A program made the position numbers and the translations under genes. DNA of 64,000 nucleotides from Straminergon stramineum (Eukaryota > Streptophyta > Bryopsida > Hypnales > Calliergonaceae), in the NCBI GenBank assembly GCA_963920665.1, contig OY987264.1, positions 22,982,906 to 23,046,905 on the forward strand, in the 5' to 3' direction. This document shows, in pieces, positions 10,184-22,867 of this stretch (its first letter is position 1; each line of letters starts with the position of its first letter). The notes under the pieces were generated by a model. The model ran no database searches. It saw only the letters and a list, made by a program, of their open reading frames with translations, and was not told the origin of the DNA.

Positions 10184-11773
10184 ATGGCGGCCGCCGCGTT
10201 GAAGGTGTTTGTTTCGTTATTGGGCGGGGTGTTGCTTTTGATTTTGATGCTGTACACGGTGGAAGAGTGCCGATTGCCGAATTCGAAGCTCACGGGCGCG
10301 GGTTTGAAAATTTGGGGGCGTGTGGAGACTGATCATCCTCATGGCCAGCTGGGGAATTCCGGCGTGGAGCGCGGCAAGCGCAGCCGGAAGCTGGTGGGGG
10401 TGAGTCGCCGGACGGAGAAGAGCGGGTTCAAGGTGAAGATGCTGCATCGGAACTCGGTGGATTCCCCCTTTCGCAAGGTGTATTCCATGAAGCTGCAGGC
10501 GTTGCGGGAGGATATGGCCATCGACGCGACGCGACTGACTTCGTTTCAGCGACAGCGCATCCCGCGAGACGTCGAAACGTCGAAACGGCAATCGGCGATT
10601 TCGGCCCACCCGCCTGCCATCACGGCGGTGATTGAAGGCCCCCCGTCGCGCGACTACGATTTCACCTCGCCGGTGGTGTCGGGCTCCACGCTCGGCTCGG
10701 GGCAGTACTTCGTGGACTTTTTCCTTGGCACACCGCCGCAGAAATTCTCGCTCATCGTGGACTCAGGCTCCGACCTTCTGTGGGTGCAATGCGCGCCTTG
10801 TCGCCGATGTTACGCCCAGGACAGCCCTCTGTACGCGCCTGCGAACTCGTCCACGTTCTCCCCTGTCCCCTGCCTGTCCTCCCAATGTCTGCTCATCCCC
10901 GCCACCGAAGGCTTCCCGTGCGACTTCCGCTACCCGGGCGCTTGCGCGTACGAGTATCGTTACGGAGACACCTCGAGCTCCAAAGGTGTGTTCGCGTTCG
11001 AGAGCGCCACCGTCGACGGCATCCGCATCGACAATGTGGCCTTCGGGTGTGGGAGCGACAATCAAGGCAGCTTCGCGGCCGCGGGCGGCGTGCTGGGCCT
11101 CGGCCAGGGGCCCCTCTCGTTCGGCTCGCAAGTCGGCTACGCCTACGGGAACAAATTCGCCTACTGTCTCGTGAACTACCTCGACCCGACTTCCGTGAGC
11201 TCGTCGCTCATCTTTGGTGACGAGCTCATCAGCACCATCCACGACCTGCAGTACACGCCCATAGTGAACAACCCCTCCAGCCCCACCTTATACTACGTTA
11301 ACATCAAAAAGGTCATGGTCGCATGGGAGGTTTTGCCCATTCCAGAATCAGCCTTCAGCATCGACTTCCTGGGCAACGGAGGCTCCATCTTCGATTCCGG
11401 CACCACGGTGACCTACTGGGTGCCGTCAGCGTACAGGCGGGTGCTCGCGGCGTTCGAAAAGAAGGTGCCGTACCCGCGCGCACAGTCAGTACAAGGGCTG
11501 GACCTGTGCGTCGACGTCTCCGGCGTGGAGCAGCCGGTGTTTCCGTCGTTCGCGATTGAATTGGAAGGCGGCGCGGTGTTCCGGCCGCAGGCAGAGAATT
11601 ACTTCGTGGACGTGGCGCCCAACGTGCAGTGCCTCGCCATGGCCAGCCTCGGGACGTCGTTAGGCGGGTTTAACACCATTGGGAACCTGTTGCAGCAGAA
11701 CTTCCTCGTGCAGTACGATCGGGATGCGGATCGCATCGGCTTCGCGCCGGCCAAGTGCTCCTCACACTCGTAG
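10184..11773 (+). CDS. Plant A1-family aspartic protease (nepenthesin/CDR1-like), single coding exon
   Basis: A 529-residue secretory-pathway aspartic endopeptidase. Residues about 5-23 form a hydrophobic signal peptide or signal anchor. A prosegment follows with the plant-typical 'FKVKMLHRNSVDSPF' block (82-96). The mature enzyme starts near 170 with 'GSGQYFVDFFLGTPPQ'. The first catalytic motif is DSGSDLLW (D193), the flap tyrosine lies in YRYGD (Y260), and the second catalytic motif is DSGTT (D404). Many cysteines after the first motif (C203, C206, C209, C230, C235) match the nepenthesin-type insert. There is no plant-specific insert (saposin-like), so it is an atypical or nepenthesin-like class enzyme. 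The coding region is intronless and far more GC-rich than its flanks. ATG 10184 has a good context (GCTATGGCGG). Its exact substrate cannot be told; relatives act in apoplastic defence signalling or development. Frame and motifs are seen directly. Confidence 0.95.
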   Translation: MAAAALKVFVSLLGGVLLLILMLYTVEECRLPNSKLTGAGLKIWGRVETDHPHGQLGNSGVERGKRSRKLVGVSRRTEKSGFKVKMLHRNSVDSPFRKVYSMKLQALREDMAIDATRLTSFQRQRIPRDVETSKRQSAISAHPPAITAVIEGPPSRDYDFTSPVVSGSTLGSGQYFVDFFLGTPPQKFSLIVDSGSDLLWVQCAPCRRCYAQDSPLYAPANSSTFSPVPCLSSQCLLIPATEGFPCDFRYPGACAYEYRYGDTSSSKGVFAFESATVDGIRIDNVAFGCGSDNQGSFAAAGGVLGLGQGPLSFGSQVGYAYGNKFAYCLVNYLDPTSVSSSLIFGDELISTIHDLQYTPIVNNPSSPTLYYVNIKKVMVAWEVLPIPESAFSIDFLGNGGSIFDSGTTVTYWVPSAYRRVLAAFEKKVPYPRAQSVQGLDLCVDVSGVEQPVFPSFAIELEGGAVFRPQAENYFVDVAPNVQCLAMASLGTSLGGFNTIGNLLQQNFLVQYDRDADRIGFAPAKCSSHS

Positions 11774-13600
11774 TCGACGAGCGGCGCGCGTGGGTGGCGC
11801 TCGTCGCGAAGTGACGCTCGTCAGCCTCGTAAGTGCACTTCAGTACTCTCCATGATCTCCAGGGTTTCATTCCATGCATTTCCGGGGCCTTTTTGTTGCA
11901 AATTGAACCTAAGAATCATACATTAGTGGATTTAATTCTTTTCAGTTCAACAAATTCATTGACCTGAACACGTACATTTTCGGGCTGGATTGTTGTACTT
12001 AGTGATTGGATTTTAGACTTGCTTAACATCTTAACACTTCAATAGAATCGAGCAATTGCTCACAATGGGCCTACATGGCTGCATTGACCAAGGACATGGT
12101 AAGGAACGAAAGCAGCGTATCTGCTCCACAAAATCTTTCCTTGAAATACACTAACTCGTACTATTGAAGTCATATTGTTGTAATACTATACGTACATTGA
12201 AATTTTTTGTCTGCAGGTGAGATTTGGTTTGTCAACACTACGAGGGGATGAACAGAAATGGGATCTTGATCATGGAATCGGATATTTGCAAGCTTTTCCT
12301 CTTCCCAGCCAGGATGTAAGTCTCTACAATACGGGTGCAAATGAGGGGCCAGATGAGGATGGTTGCCAATCAAGTGGTTTCGTGGCCGTTTTTAGGTAGA
12401 TTCTGTGGTCATATATCTGTTTTGTTTTCCAATGCCGGGGGACAGCTGAATTTCATTTTTCTCTTTATATTTATTTCAGAGGGTGAGAAATGGTCGTCGG
12501 CAGACTCGATGTCTTCATCGATGGTCCTCTTCGAATGTCCTCAATTCACTTAATAAACGTTAACTTTGGATTTTTAAGGTAGCTTGATTTTTGTGACGAT
12601 TCCAGAATTGTGAGCTTCGTTCATAATCTTCCTTTTCTCATGATTTCAATGGTCAAAATTGGGGGGCCACATCTCGGGATTGTAGACTTGTATGGTGGTG
12701 AGGGTGAGGGTGAGGGTTACGAGATTACTATTCTTAGTTTGCTCTCATCTGAAATCTGGCGACGAAAGGCTTCAATTTTATTACCGTTTAGCTGCTGATA
12801 TCTTGAATGGCGATGCAAGTTTAGTGATAAATTTCCAGGACTAGTGCTAAGATTGACAGAGATGCACCTAAGACAAAAATTCTGGGAGTGTTGCAAGAGG
12901 AAGTAAAACTGGGCATGTGGCGGACAGGCCGGAAACGGAAAAATCCAGGTGCTTAGTCCAGTTCTACACCCCCCCGCCAACAGCTACCAGCAGAGACTGA
13001 CACATTCCAGGAGCTCTGCAGTTAGTTCTCAAGAGCCTGAGCACTGGCTAAGTTACTGTATGCGGGAATAAACCTGACTTGCTAAAATCAGGTACACGAT
13101 CCCCGTCTGTAATGGATGGAGTCACTAGTCAGTTACTCAGCCTGCGTCGTGCGAGTCTAGTGGCAGTCGATCGTGTGCTATCAATGCCACTCACTCTTCA
13201 AGTAGTTAGTTCCCACTTTGGCCCAGCCGGAGCGAGTCTCACCTTGTCGATTGCCTTGGCTTTCCAGAACCGGATTCATTAGTCATGCAATTCAATGGCT
13301 GAACATGCGACCAGGAACTTGTCCTACGACAGTCACTAGCTAGGAGGCAAGTCCTGCACGCAATGACTACAACAATCACTGGAGTGGATCCCAAGACCTG
13401 GGAAGGAATTAAAAGACTCGCGGAAAGCACAGTCATGCAGAGGAACAATGTTGAGGACCAAAACAACAGAATAACAGCAGAAAAACATGTCCACATGGAA
13501 GTACAATAAAACAACGGAGGATGAACACCAACGTAGAGACACCTTAATTCGCCTGAATTGAAGAAGCATTCAGTGTCTCCTGGGTGGCCACAACTCTAAA
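11774..13600. other. Downstream of the aspartic protease: 3'UTR and unassigned DNA
   Basis: Moderate GC, with no frame that resembles a protein. It contains donor- and acceptor-like sites (GTAAGTGCAC at 11829, TTTGTCTGCAG before 12218) that could belong to non-coding exons, a short GGTGAG-type repeat at 12697-12716, and an AATAAA-like signal near 12551. Frames here (for example 13239-13514 minus) lack recognisable features. Confidence 0.3.
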
Positions 13601-14050
13601 TTTTTCTTGCAGTTGGTGAGCAAATTGTAGTGAAAGGTGTTGCGAGTAGGATGAAAGCTTAGAAAATATATTATAAATTTTCTAAGTTACTGTTGTTGTA
13701 GGCTCCTACGTATAGGTCATAGACTTTATAGGGAATAATAAGTTTGGAACTATGAATCAACAAAAAGAGATGCTTCAATAGTCATGAAAGTGTTATTGTA
13801 GCTAGTATTGAGGAATAGTCATTTGGATTACCTTGTAAGGTTGTTTATTTGGGTACAATACTCTTACAAATTGCCTATTTGAACCATTTAAATGTTTTTA
13901 TACAATGTGCAGTAGAGTTGGTATGTTTTGGTAAGTAGAATTATCAATGCATTTTTATGCAATTCCAATCAAGCATACCAAATTTGAGTTTCGAAGAAAC
14001 AAAACATTTTTTTTCACATTTCAAACCTCATAATTTCTCAATCCATGTAT

Positions 14051-14204
14051 GGTAACTCAACCTATGATAGGCCAAATGGGAGCCAACCCATCATAGGCAA
14101 AATTATAGTAGTGGTGTACATTCTAGGTTTGAAATGTACACCTCTAGAACATTTTTGTTTGTGATGGGTTGGTTCCCATTTGGCCTATCATAGGCTGAGT
14201 TACC
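14051..14204. repeat. Long nested hairpin (44-nt arms plus inner stem)
   Basis: The arms 14051-14094 and 14162-14204 are near-perfect inverted repeats (for example 'ggcctatcatagg' against 'cctatgataggcc'). Inside the loop, GGTGTACA (14113-14120) pairs with TGTACACC (14135-14142). It lies within the right part of a decayed family E element ending near 14378. It could be a foldback insertion or a small-RNA precursor; only the structure is seen. Confidence 0.75.
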
Positions 14205-14219
14205 TTAGTCAAATGGGTT

Positions 14220-14378
14220 GAAATTTTTTCCACACATTACTTTACTTGTTTGTTACACTTTTGTATGGTTGAAATTCAAAAAAAGGAGCAATTATTTCTT
14301 TTTGGACAACACATCATCAAAAATTGAGAGTTTTGGACTTTTCCACTTCCAAAACATCCTATAACATTTAAGGGATAA
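14220..14378 (+). mobile_element. Right end of a decayed family E TTAA element
   Basis: It matches the last 150 bp of 5338-6300 and ends ACATTTAAGGGATAAT, a mutated form of CCTTTAGGGG-TTAA. The left end was not identified; the element may begin anywhere from about 13.6 kb. Confidence 0.5.
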
Positions 14379-14659
14379 TAAAATTTTTGCCATTATACTA
14401 AATACTTCAAAATCTTCATTGTGCCTATCTTGTGAACACATCATTCAATATAAGTGTGTATCCCGCATATGGCTTCAAAGATTGAAGTTAAATGGACAAT
14501 AAATTCTAACCTTATATTGTATAGTTTATTGAACCTATTAAGGTAAACCTCTCTAATTGTGCAATGTGACAATTTCTTCCACTTGTAATCAATGTCTTAC
14601 ATTTACACTTCATTTTTTAATATGCACACACTATTAATACTTGGGTACAATTTCTATCG

Positions 14660-15975
14660 CAGCCCTAGTAACACCTTACGGCTCTAACCACACTTCAAGA
14701 GCCCTTCACAGCTTTCGGGGCTCACCACACTTTGATATTGGTATCACTTAAGCCCAACTAACTAACACTGCACATGCCATGTACTCACAACATTAGTTTT
14801 TAATTCCAACTCACATTGCTAAGTCTTGGTGCCCGGGACTTCTAGCATGCATTCCACTCGTGACACTTGGCATGTCACTTGGTGACATGAAGCGGAACTT
14901 CTATCTTACTATGCTAGGACTCATGATGGCACTACTCACCATGGTCCTAATTGCCCTTGGTTGTCAACTTACTTCATACTAAGCTCGTTGTGCATTTGCT
15001 ACTCTTACACCAATACTAATTGGGACTCACAACTTGGAACACATTATCAAAAGCATAGCAAGGAGTAGGACTCCAACCAACCCGTGCCCTGGGACACAGA
15101 CACAAGTGTCCCAAGGAGCCTTGAAGCCAGCAGTGAAGTTACATCACCACCCATGAGTCACGAGACTCACCAAGGCTCCAAGAGGGAGGGAGGAGGGAGA
15201 TCAACCCCTCCCTATAGTATTCTCTATAGTCTTCGGTAAACCCCCCCTTGTGGGTCAAAGGGACTTTCCAAACCCCCTTAGGTTTTGGAAGACCACCTGT
15301 TTCCAAACGAATTCCCCAAGTTCCAACTCCCTTTGGACTTCCGAACTTCCAAACGGCGTAACTTTGTTGTTAGGGCTTCAAATCCCACATGCAAGACCAT
15401 TTTGGATATCTGTGCAACGAGTAGATGCCTATGAACTGCTCACTTGTTCCATTTGGACACGTTCTCACAAAGTTATGAGCCTCCAAAGATTCGGGTCTAT
15501 CGAGAGTGGCATCACACCTTCACCACGGCCCTTCTCTTGGCCATAACTTTTGGCTCATATCTTAGAATCTCGTAATGTTTGACATTCTAGGTTCCTTGTC
15601 TTTGTAGCTTTCCAATGATATGCTACATGTCATACTTTGTTGAGTGATTACTTAAGAACCCCTCACACCTAGCTTTTGAGTGTCTTAGCGCCACTAGGAC
15701 TCCCCCAACTTTGAACGGCCATAACTTCTAGCCTACCAGTCCAAATCACGCGTTTTTTAGACGGTTAGAAGTGTATTCGCAAGATCTTTCCAAACATGTA
15801 TGACATGCTACTATACTCTTCGTAACCAAGGCGCTATTGCACCCTGTTTGCTCGGGAGTCTCTCATTTCTACCTTCTTAGCCTATTGCAAGGTTTGGGAA
15901 GTCACCCCCAAGGTCCCCCTTGCTCACTAAGGCATTTTGGGCACCCTGAGAAGATAGGAGCGTAACAATTTCGGC
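14660..15975. mobile_element. LTR-like block, possible solo LTR
   Basis: A GC-richer 1.3-kb block without a reading frame of interest, bounded by 'taacaccttacgg' on the left and 'ggagcgtaaca' on the right. Read in reverse it begins TGTTACGCTCC, similar to how many plant LTRs begin. The other terminus (GGTGTTACT) lacks the expected CA, and a clean 5-bp target duplication is not visible. The call is tentative. Confidence 0.25.
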
Positions 15976-17177
15976 CATCTACCCTATATCATAAATGTTT
16001 TTGATTGTGCTCATTTTATCATCCATGAAAAATTACTTATCCACATCTATACTCATTGTATTATGAAAAATTTGTACAACCCCTATTTGTGAAGGCTAAC
16101 TTATTAATAAAAATTCCTAGTACTACATGATGTTTTTACATAGCCTAATTTATATATATTAGAATATGTAGCATTTCATGGACCCTGCAATAGCTCTACA
16201 TATTATATAAAGTTTCCCCCTTTGAATTAAATGGACTTTATCTTTTTAACTCACATAGTTTAAAAAAAATTGACAATGATTTCCCCAAGGGTTAGCTATG
16301 CCCGACTCATCATGGATCATTACAATGGATCACATTCCCCTCAATTTTCAAGTTGTTCTTCTAGTCCATGAAATATAGTTTTGGAAAATTTGGCATTACA
16401 TTCAAAGAAATCAAATTCTTTGGCAACTATTTCATATAGCTTTGAAAGCCACTTATTTAGGTATTTTGTATGTATGAAGATGAAAAGAGAAGATCATTAC
16501 ACAAAAGGACTATTAGTACATAAAACAACCCATGTGGGATATATAAATGAAAATTAATAGGAGCTTAATTGCTCCTAGTTAAGTGGAAAGTAGGAATTGT
16601 GTTCAAAGTAGAATTTCATGCCTCATTGGGGCATAGTGGAATAATTTTTTCCAAGAAACTTTGAAACGAAGAAAAGTTGGGAAATGAAGACGGATTTCAT
16701 ATTAAAAAATCCATTTGAGATTTCAAGTCTCCAATCAATAGTTATGGACAAAGTTCAAAGAGGGTTGGAACTTGGAAGGGACATTTTCTTTGACATTTAA
16801 CTTCTTGTAGTGGTGTGGTGTATTTGAGCACATAGTCATGCATTTGCTCAAATATACCATCTAGTAACTCATACTCATCTTAGTATGAATTTTTTGTAAT
16901 TGAAAGACATATAATCACAAGCTAGTCAATTTTTTGTTGGACATTTTTTTGTGAAAATTTTATATATAATACATGAATTATATACTAGAATTAGTGAGCA
17001 TGTTTAACAAAGGATATGCGATTGATAATTTGCCATATATATGTTGTATTCCTATATTTACATGATATTTGTATTTTCATTGTACATTTGTATATAAAAT
17101 CCATATTTATATTTGAACTTGTTCCAATAAATTGAGGAGGGATGAACCATCTTTTTCTTTATTTTTTTCCTTGATTT
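15976..17177. other. AT-rich intergenic stretch
   Basis: No coding frame, no clear repeat boundary and no RNA gene was recognised. Confidence 0.4.
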
Positions 17178-18034
17178 TCATCCCTAAAGGACTAAGGCCA
17201 TTTTAAAAAATCAAAATCCACTCAAAATTGCCATTTTAGCTATGTTCACTGAATAAAACAAAAAAATTACTCTTTTCAAGAATCTAACCAGAGGATTTGA
17301 TACTTTCCTTATTTGAGACCAAGTGGTAAACATTTCATGAAGTTTGATTGAACAAATTGGAAGATTTTAGCATTCCAAGTCATGATAAAAAAAAAGTTTT
17401 TTAAACATTGGCCTACATTTTCAGATGACTTTGATTGCCATTAAAATTTTTGTTTTGTACCATGGACTTTAAATCTAAAAATCTTTATATGGAAGAATTG
17501 AGTCGAAAGTCTAGGAAGATAATTTCCCAAAAAGACTCTTGATTTTCATTCTTTAAAAAATTGAGAAGTAGAAGTAGGTCCAAGATTACAAGAAAAAATA
17601 GATCATTAATAGTTGTAAAATGGGGTTAAAACACAATAATCCCAATGATGAGATCATTCTAGCACACAAACTTAACCTTGTCAAATATATATTTTTTCAA
17701 TTGTGAAAATTGCATTCGAAAATGAATCCTACAAGTTATTTTTTCAAGAAGATGCTCGTATTGCCCAAAAAATAAGATTGTTCATAATACAATTTAATTT
17801 CAAGTGTTTGTGGATTTATATTTTTTCTTGTTGAGTTAAAATTTGGACTTATTGTGGTATAACTTTTGCTCCCAGGCACCAATTGAAATAAAAATTTTAA
17901 TCCCACAAAGCTAATAAGTTTTTCTATCTTATCAGATTTCAAGTTAAAAAAATTTTAACTAAAAAATGAGGTCATAGGAACGTGCCCAGAATCCATTTTG
18001 TACCCTAAGGGGACAACAATCCTTTAGAGGTTAA
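17178..18034 (+). mobile_element. TTAA-bounded element, family C
   Basis: The left end CATCCCTAAAGGACTAAGGCC has lost its TTAA; the right end is ATCCTTTAGAGG-TTAA (18031-18034). The interior aligns with the family C copies at 1-428, 688-1605 and 4093-4440. Length 857 bp, non-coding. Confidence 0.65.
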
Positions 18035-18934
18035 GGAGTCAATGTACTTTGCCAATTTTGTTTGCATAGTGACTAGTATTTATGAAGGAGTTTAAAGTAT
18101 AGTAGGTGGACCAATTTCACTTCTTTTTTCCATATTGAGTAAAAAGTTGAAAGAATATAATTTATACTTTATAAGACCCCTCTGATACCAAAATCTTTTT
18201 TCCATTGTAGAAAATCTAAGTTTAGAAATGTGATATTTTCATGTCTCATATCTCCATAGCTCAAAACAAAGGCCAAAAGCTATATTGAGTCGTAGTTCAT
18301 CACAAGTAGTGTGGAGAGCAACACATATCTAGTACATTCTTAGTACATTCTTTGGAGATTTTCTTTTGCATTGACATATATACTTAGGATTCAGTTCTCA
18401 ATTTGGGGTGCCCATAAGGTTTGTTTGAAGTCGTGATCAAAAGAATGAAATTTTGAAGCCAAACAACAGAAATTGAAGCTCGGATAGGATTGACAAATTT
18501 TCTTTCATCCATTGTTAGTTTGGATTTGTCACTACAATTTTTCACTGGTGCCCTTTGGAGTCAATGTTTGGATTTATCACTTTGGCCAAATTTGGTTGAA
18601 TTCTGCTTCAGCAATGGAAAAAATCTTGGTGCGCATGCATGTCGGAGAAGAAATTCTCGTGAGCTTCGTGACATAGTTAACGGCAAATTAAAGGCGGTCA
18701 GTGCAGAGCAATTGAATTTGTCTTTTTGACAGACAGTACGTGGGTGCTACTCTAACTTTCGTAATTCTACTCATGATCGATTTTCTAAAGCAAGGAGACT
18801 AGGAGAGCAAATCGAAGTGGTGGATGAGCGTTATTCAGCAACATGAATGCTAAGATGATCTCTCAGCTTGAAATTCGGCTCCATTCACAGAGCGTGCGGA
18901 AAGGGACGAATAATGGAGTGTTGGGTACCGGTAA

Positions 18935-19703
18935 TCCAGCTGTATGCAAGGTGGCGGAGGGCACCAGGTACACCACATCGAATTGCCACGCCACCTAATT
19001 GCGATGATCCAAAAAATTGCTTACGATTTCCAAATAAACTCAGGCTTTGATTTATTGGAATCCTCTCTTCATTTCGTAACAGGAGTATACGTATATCTGA
19101 TAATCTCGATCACCATCTCTTTGATTTCCTAACCGGAATGTTTGAAAATCTTAACAGAATTCTTTTGAAACTCTCGCCATTTCCATTCTAATCGTAGACA
19201 CTATATTCATTGTTAAACACTATACTTGACTAATGAGGCTTGCAAATCGGAGAAATTAGACTCCATGTTCGAAAGAAGATTGGGAGCTTGAACTGAGCAG
19301 GGATTCCTTAGAAGTGTATCGAAAGACCAGAGAACTGTCTTATATTTAGTGTTGTGCTGCGCAACCCTATTGAATGCAAGGTGACGGAGGGCAGAAGGTA
19401 ATTCTAAGCACACCTAATTGGGACATTGCCTAAATGCAATGGTCCTAAATTTTGCATACGATAGCCAAATAATACAATCTTTGGTGAATTCGAATCCGAT
19501 CCTCTTTGATTCCCTAACAGGAATAATTATTTGAAAATCTCACCATTCTAATGATAAAAAACTACGCTCACCGCTTACTTATGCAATAACTAAAGGTGTG
19601 GCTACCGTCCTAACACCTCGATTAGGTCTGCAAACCGACGACGACATTCTCCGTGTTCGAAAGAAGATTGGGTGCTTGAACTGAGCACTCCAGGGATTGC
19701 TCA
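18935..19703. repeat. Diverged tandem duplication, two copies of about 340-380 bp
   Basis: Copy 1 (about 18935-19315) and copy 2 (about 19365-19703) share in order 'tgcaaggtg.cggaggg', a 'cacctaattg' block, a 'tttgattycctaac.gga' block and 'gttcgaaagaagattggg.gcttgaactgagca'. No protein frame is conserved between copies. A third, reversed fragment lies at 46196-46290, so the unit is dispersed as well as tandem. The rest of 18.5-20.6 kb is GC-richer unassigned DNA. Confidence 0.6.
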
Positions 19704-20713
19704 GCAGTGTGTTTCCAGCTAGCAGAGTTGAATACACTAGCTTGGAGCTCTGTGTTCTCCTCAATGCTACTTGATTTGCAAATGAAGAAGGCCAAATCCC
19801 AATTTCAGCCAAAATGGCCATCAGTCACAGCAATGGAAGGTAAGAAAATTCAGAGTCGATCGACCACAGTCACAGAACGTCAAATAACTACTCAGTTTCC
19901 GGATGGACATGCCGTAAGTTGCAGATTTTCAAAGAGATTAACGTTGGTGTAAAAATGCTTCAAAGGGATTCATTTGGCAAAATGGGACCACCAGATTTCT
20001 AGAATGGGACCAAAGAATTCGGATGGAATTCTAACTTATGGACGTGAGATGCGAAGGATCAAGTAAGACGTCCTCCTGGGATTTTCAATTTCTTTGTTTG
20101 TGACAGCTGGGCTTCAGTACTGTGTTGTACAACGTCAATTTTCGTTTATTAGAGCTAGGAATTCCACAACTTAAGCACAGTTCAAGGTGCCGGGACTGAG
20201 CGTAAATCTATACAAGTCTTATTACTTTTTAGATCTTTTCGCAGATGAATGTCAAAAATACGGTGCTCCGAATCGCCCCAAATTAACGCATGCACGATCC
20301 TCTCCAATAATGCCATGCCAATGCAAGTCTGTCCAAGTTTGAAGTCACCCACTTCACTCTCCTGCATGTGGGCTCCAATGAACCAAAAAGTACACTCTCA
20401 GACTTTGTTGAATCCAGAATAAAACGTAATGTTCACAATTGTGTCCTCAGCCCGGCTCGAGAAAAACATTCAAATGGTCTGTTGCAATTGCCACAAATTC
20501 AACCACCTTGACTGAGCTCTCGGAATATCCAACCCACCTCAAAGTCGCGGATCCAATGAAGCATGGGCCCCATTTGAATATGTACACCAAGTTCCTTAAA
20601 TGATTGTTCCTCAAATCTCAGTATAACATTGTATTAGAGCCACTAACTTAGCTGCACACATTATTGCAGAGCAGATGGAATATGATTGGCAAGAATACAA
20701 GTCACTACGCTAA

Positions 20714-20918
20714 GAGCACCCAATGGTGTCCGATTCTACAGAGCATAATCATTTCAGGTTGTAAACGTAGGTAGATAGGAGAGAGCTTATTTTTTTGACC
20801 TAAAACGTTTTCGACCTAAAATGATAAGCTGTCTACAATCCTACTACATTTATGTTCTAGAATGAATTCTTGCTCTGGAAAGGGACGCCATTGAGTACAG
20901 GGATGCCATTAGGTGCTC
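20714..20918. mobile_element. Short inverted-repeat element, about 205 bp
   Basis: The left end GAGCACCCAATGGTGTCC (20714-20731) and right end GGATGCCATTAGGTGCTC (20901-20918) are inverted repeats with three mismatches in 18. A second imperfect stem ('aggagagagcttatt' against 'aatgataagctg') lies inside. Termini of the style 'gagcaccc..atgg' are common in plant MITEs, but the superfamily is not clear. Confidence 0.45.
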
Positions 20919-21269
20919 CTCCCTTACCATTATACAAAACTACTTCAAAGACTTATTCAAATCCAAAGCAAGGTCAAAATGCCACATTTAACTACTTTTG
21001 GAGATTTGAAAGTCTAGAATTAAATAATGGTCATTGGGGGATAATCCAAAACATTGGGAGATCTATACAAATATCACGAGATCTATATAAACATTGTGAG
21101 ATCTCACAATGTTATTGTTTGGAGATCTCTATATGTTTAGTCAAAATTCAATTGAATCGTCTAGAAGTAGTTAAATCTGGCATCAAAATCTTCATCTATA
21201 TTTATTCATTAATTAACAAATCTAATTGTAGGATCCTTTAGCTAACTTGTTAGAATGCACCCTTCTAAA

Positions 21270-21984
21270 ATTATCAATTGCAAGATCGTGATGGTTGGAT
21301 TTCAAAAAGAAGTATTCTCATCTCTTCCCAAATGGTCACGTTTCATCTTTCAAACTTTTTACATAGAAATGTGTAGATCCTATAACTTATTATTCTCTAT
21401 AATATGTTGAAGAAATAAGTTGGGAATACATATAAAAATATTTCATATTGAAGCTTAAAAAATAGGAAGTAGAAAGAAATAGAGTATTATTTAAAATACT
21501 GAATTGTGAAGAATTTAGTTATGGAATTGAAAAATTCCAATCTCATTGATTATCCAATGATTTCATTTTTTTCCAAAAGTATTGAAAATTGAGTTGAATA
21601 AAGGACTTCAAAGTTTATTTTAGAATATGAAGATTCCATAATTGCCCACAAACTAAAATTCCTCATAACTTTTATCTTGTCAATCAAAGTGGAATGAGTC
21701 AAACTTTCCATGTATACACATATCTAAAAAAAATTCAGATTTTTATTATGCAAAGAAGTCATTTTTTGGAGTTGCCCAAGGAGCAACATAAACTACATAT
21801 CTTATAATAATCTTTTAACCATAAAGTCAAAAGCTATGAGAATTATTATGCATTAAAGCTAAATAAATCTTTGACCACATGTTGTGTGAAAATTTTGAAG
21901 CAAAAAAATAAAAATTTTATTCATAGTGAAATACTAAAAACTTATTATGTTGCCAAAAAATGCCGTTTGGTCCTTTAGGTATGA
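21270..21984 (-). mobile_element. Family D TTAA element, reversed and left-truncated
   Basis: The interior matches 6310-7114 and 32888-33804 in reverse (for example 'cataacttttatcttgtcaatcaaagtgga'-like and 'gaccacatgttgtgtgaaaattt'-like blocks). The right end reads TTTGGTCCTTTAGG followed by a mutated TTAA (TATGAA). The left end has decayed. Confidence 0.55.
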
Positions 21985-22867
21985 AATTATGAGCATATAA
22001 TATTTTTATATTTCATCAATTTTTAGTTTACTTGAAATAAAATAATATCTACTATTAAATTTACCAAACAATGGATAAACAAATAGTTTTTAGGAAAATG
22101 AGTATACTTGACTACTTTGAAATTATAAAATCTTGCAATTTCTGATTTTTGAAATTTCTGAATTAAAAATTATAAAATTATAATGATAAATTATTCATAA
22201 AATTTAAATTTCTATAAATCTTTAGTGACTTAATTGAAGAAGATTGTTCATGAGACTAATTCTTTGATGTATGCACAATAACATGGTGAAAAACTCATCC
22301 CCAATGCCTTCTTTGCCATGATGGTGAGCCCCTTTGCCTCAAGGTTGTACAATATGTGAAATCAGCTTTAGGTTCAAAAGTTGGATCAATTGTCATGAAT
22401 TGCAAAAGCACAAATCATTCAACTTGATGCAAAATACAAAACAACTCAAGGTGTAAAAATACAAAAGAATACGATTCAACAAGTTATTATCCAAGACTAC
22501 ATGTACGGAATTAGTCTACAACTTTCAAGAAGGAAGAATTTAATTATGAGATCATGATTGATCATTTTTTCAGATTTCTTTAGTTTTATAATTTCTTGTA
22601 GGATGCTCATTCGGTTGGTTTGAGGAATGGTGGATATACAATTGTTAGCTAGATTTTAAGTTTGTAGATACACATTAGTACAAACATGACATTCCAAGCT
22701 ATGAGCAAAGAATGCACATTGATATCCTAGATCACGTCAACTCCAATATTTTAAGACATTTTCATCCATCATTAAGATATCTTAAATGTGAGTGGAAGAT
22801 AGATTTAAGTTTCATATGTACTAGACAATGTTTCTTCTTTGCTATATATATTGTAGAAATTACTTTT

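Noticed and set aside
10217..11242. Long minus-strand and shifted frames inside the aspartic protease
   Set aside because: They arise from the GC-rich codons of the real gene; the motif-bearing frame is the + frame from 10184.
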